From NCBI RefSeq assembly GCF_002943465.1, contig NZ_PTQY01000005.1:124001-188000 (forward strand): a stretch of DNA of 64,000 bases, read 5' to 3'. The number at the start of each line of letters is the position of its first letter. Within the stretch, counting starts at the first letter, position 1. This document shows positions 63,543 through 64,000 of this stretch, piece by piece. Made by a program: the position numbers and the translations under genes. The notes under the pieces are model-generated. The model did no database searches and was not told the DNA's origin. It saw only the letters and a list, made by a program, of their open reading frames with translations. This DNA is from Rhodoferax sp. TS-BS-61-7 (GTDB taxonomy: Bacteria; Pseudomonadota; Gammaproteobacteria; Burkholderiales; Burkholderiaceae_C).

Positions 63543-64000
63543 GTCGTCTCATCTCCCCGATCAGGCCGAATCGGCGTCCGCCGCCCATTCGCGCCGTTGG
63601 TTGCTCAGGGGGCTGGCCGCTGGTGCTGCCCTGGCAGGTGCAGGCGTTGCGGTTTGGAAAGGTGCTGGTCCGTCTGTGGCGGAGCCAGTGCCCGGATTTT
63701 GGGCCCAGCGTTGGGAGTCGCCCGAGGGCGCGCCGGTGGTATTACAGGGTTTTCAAGGGCGCCCGCTGCTGATCAACTTTTGGGCCACATGGTGTCCGCC
63801 CTGTGTGGAGGAGTTGCCGCTGATCAATCAGTTTTACCGCGAAAATCGGTCTAACGGTTGGCAAGTGTTGGCATTGGCTATCGACAAGAAGGCGCCGGTG
63901 CAGGCTTTTTTGCAGCGTATGCCGCTGGATTTTCCGGTGGCGTTGGCAGGTATGGCGGGCGCCGACTTGGGGCGCAGCCTCGGCAATCTGACCGGTGGTC
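63535..64000 (+). CDS. TlpA/ResA-type membrane-anchored thioredoxin (3' end outside window)
   Basis: 155 codons seen. After a polar N-terminus a hydrophobic anchor (WLLRGLAAGAALAGAGVAVW) is followed by a periplasmic thioredoxin fold: LINFWATWCPPCVEELPLI with the CxxC pair, and VLALAIDKKAPV. Such proteins reduce disulfides for cytochrome c maturation or related tasks. The ATG at 63535 lies inside the previous gene. The end is beyond the right edge. Confidence 0.88.
   Translation, partial: MTESSHLPDQAESASAAHSRRWLLRGLAAGAALAGAGVAVWKGAGPSVAEPVPGFWAQRWESPEGAPVVLQGFQGRPLLINFWATWCPPCVEELPLINQFYRENRSNGWQVLALAIDKKAPVQAFLQRMPLDFPVALAGMAGADLGRSLGNLTGG

Overview
The window is GC-rich (roughly 60-65% by eye), densely coding DNA from a Gram-negative bacterium. 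Gene content and protein style point to the Burkholderiales, most likely a Comamonadaceae/Rhodoferax-like organism. The pointers are an mraZ-to-lpxC division and cell-wall cluster, a Bug/TctC-type orphan binding protein, a DksA with an H1-like tail, and DapF-DUF484-XerC in a row. The species assignment is inference from sequence style, not from a search.

Layout. 0-10.5 kb: end of a sensor kinase with its response regulator, an autotransporter, a hemerythrin-like protein, a LysR regulator, two solute-binding proteins, pyrC, a DUF3025 protein, htpX and a membrane protein. 10.5-16.7 kb: an FAD-dependent oxidoreductase, eutBC (ethanolamine ammonia-lyase), cysK, the RNase P RNA gene and a CBS-domain protein. 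16.7-27 kb: a degenerate pseudouridine-synthase-like protein coupled to an MBL hydrolase, then divergently dapF-DUF484-xerC, rlmI, a CobW-type metallochaperone, a DksA fusion and a STAS-like protein. 27-28.9 kb: hslVU. 29.1-47.6 kb: the complete dcw cluster mraZ-rsmH-ftsL-ftsI-murE-murF-mraY-murD-ftsW-murG-murC-ddl-ftsQ-ftsA-ftsZ-lpxC, mostly joined by 1-4 base stop/start overlaps. 47.6-64 kb: small membrane and rod-like proteins, ruvC, a CdsA/PlsC pair, an RNB nuclease-TonB-mtgA operon, rodA, a beta-hydroxyacid dehydrogenase, tldD, aroG, mpl and a TlpA-type thioredoxin. Peptidoglycan is the dominant theme: precursor synthesis (murC-F, mraY, murG, ddl, dapF), polymerisation (ftsW/ftsI, rodA, mtgA), recycling (mpl) and division (ftsL/Q/A/Z).

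Four things stand out beyond routine annotation. (1) aroG is preceded by a 22-codon ORF whose residues 6-13 are almost all Phe/Tyr/Trp, followed by an intrinsic terminator and a competing 8-bp antiterminator: a textbook-style attenuator for aromatic amino acid synthesis. (2) A roughly 50-bp dispersed repeat with core TGCGCAAGCAGCTA occurs 14 times plus one fragment; 11 copies lie in or overlap protein genes without breaking them, including dapF, rlmI, murD, murC and mpl. Two further repeat families also enter genes (mpl, DUF3025). (3) At least a dozen genes have a -10-like hexamer ending only 6-9 bases before the start codon, suggesting that leaderless transcription is common. (4) Four AGTG motifs at exact 10-base spacing sit between the presumed mraZ promoter and the gene, a likely MraZ operator.
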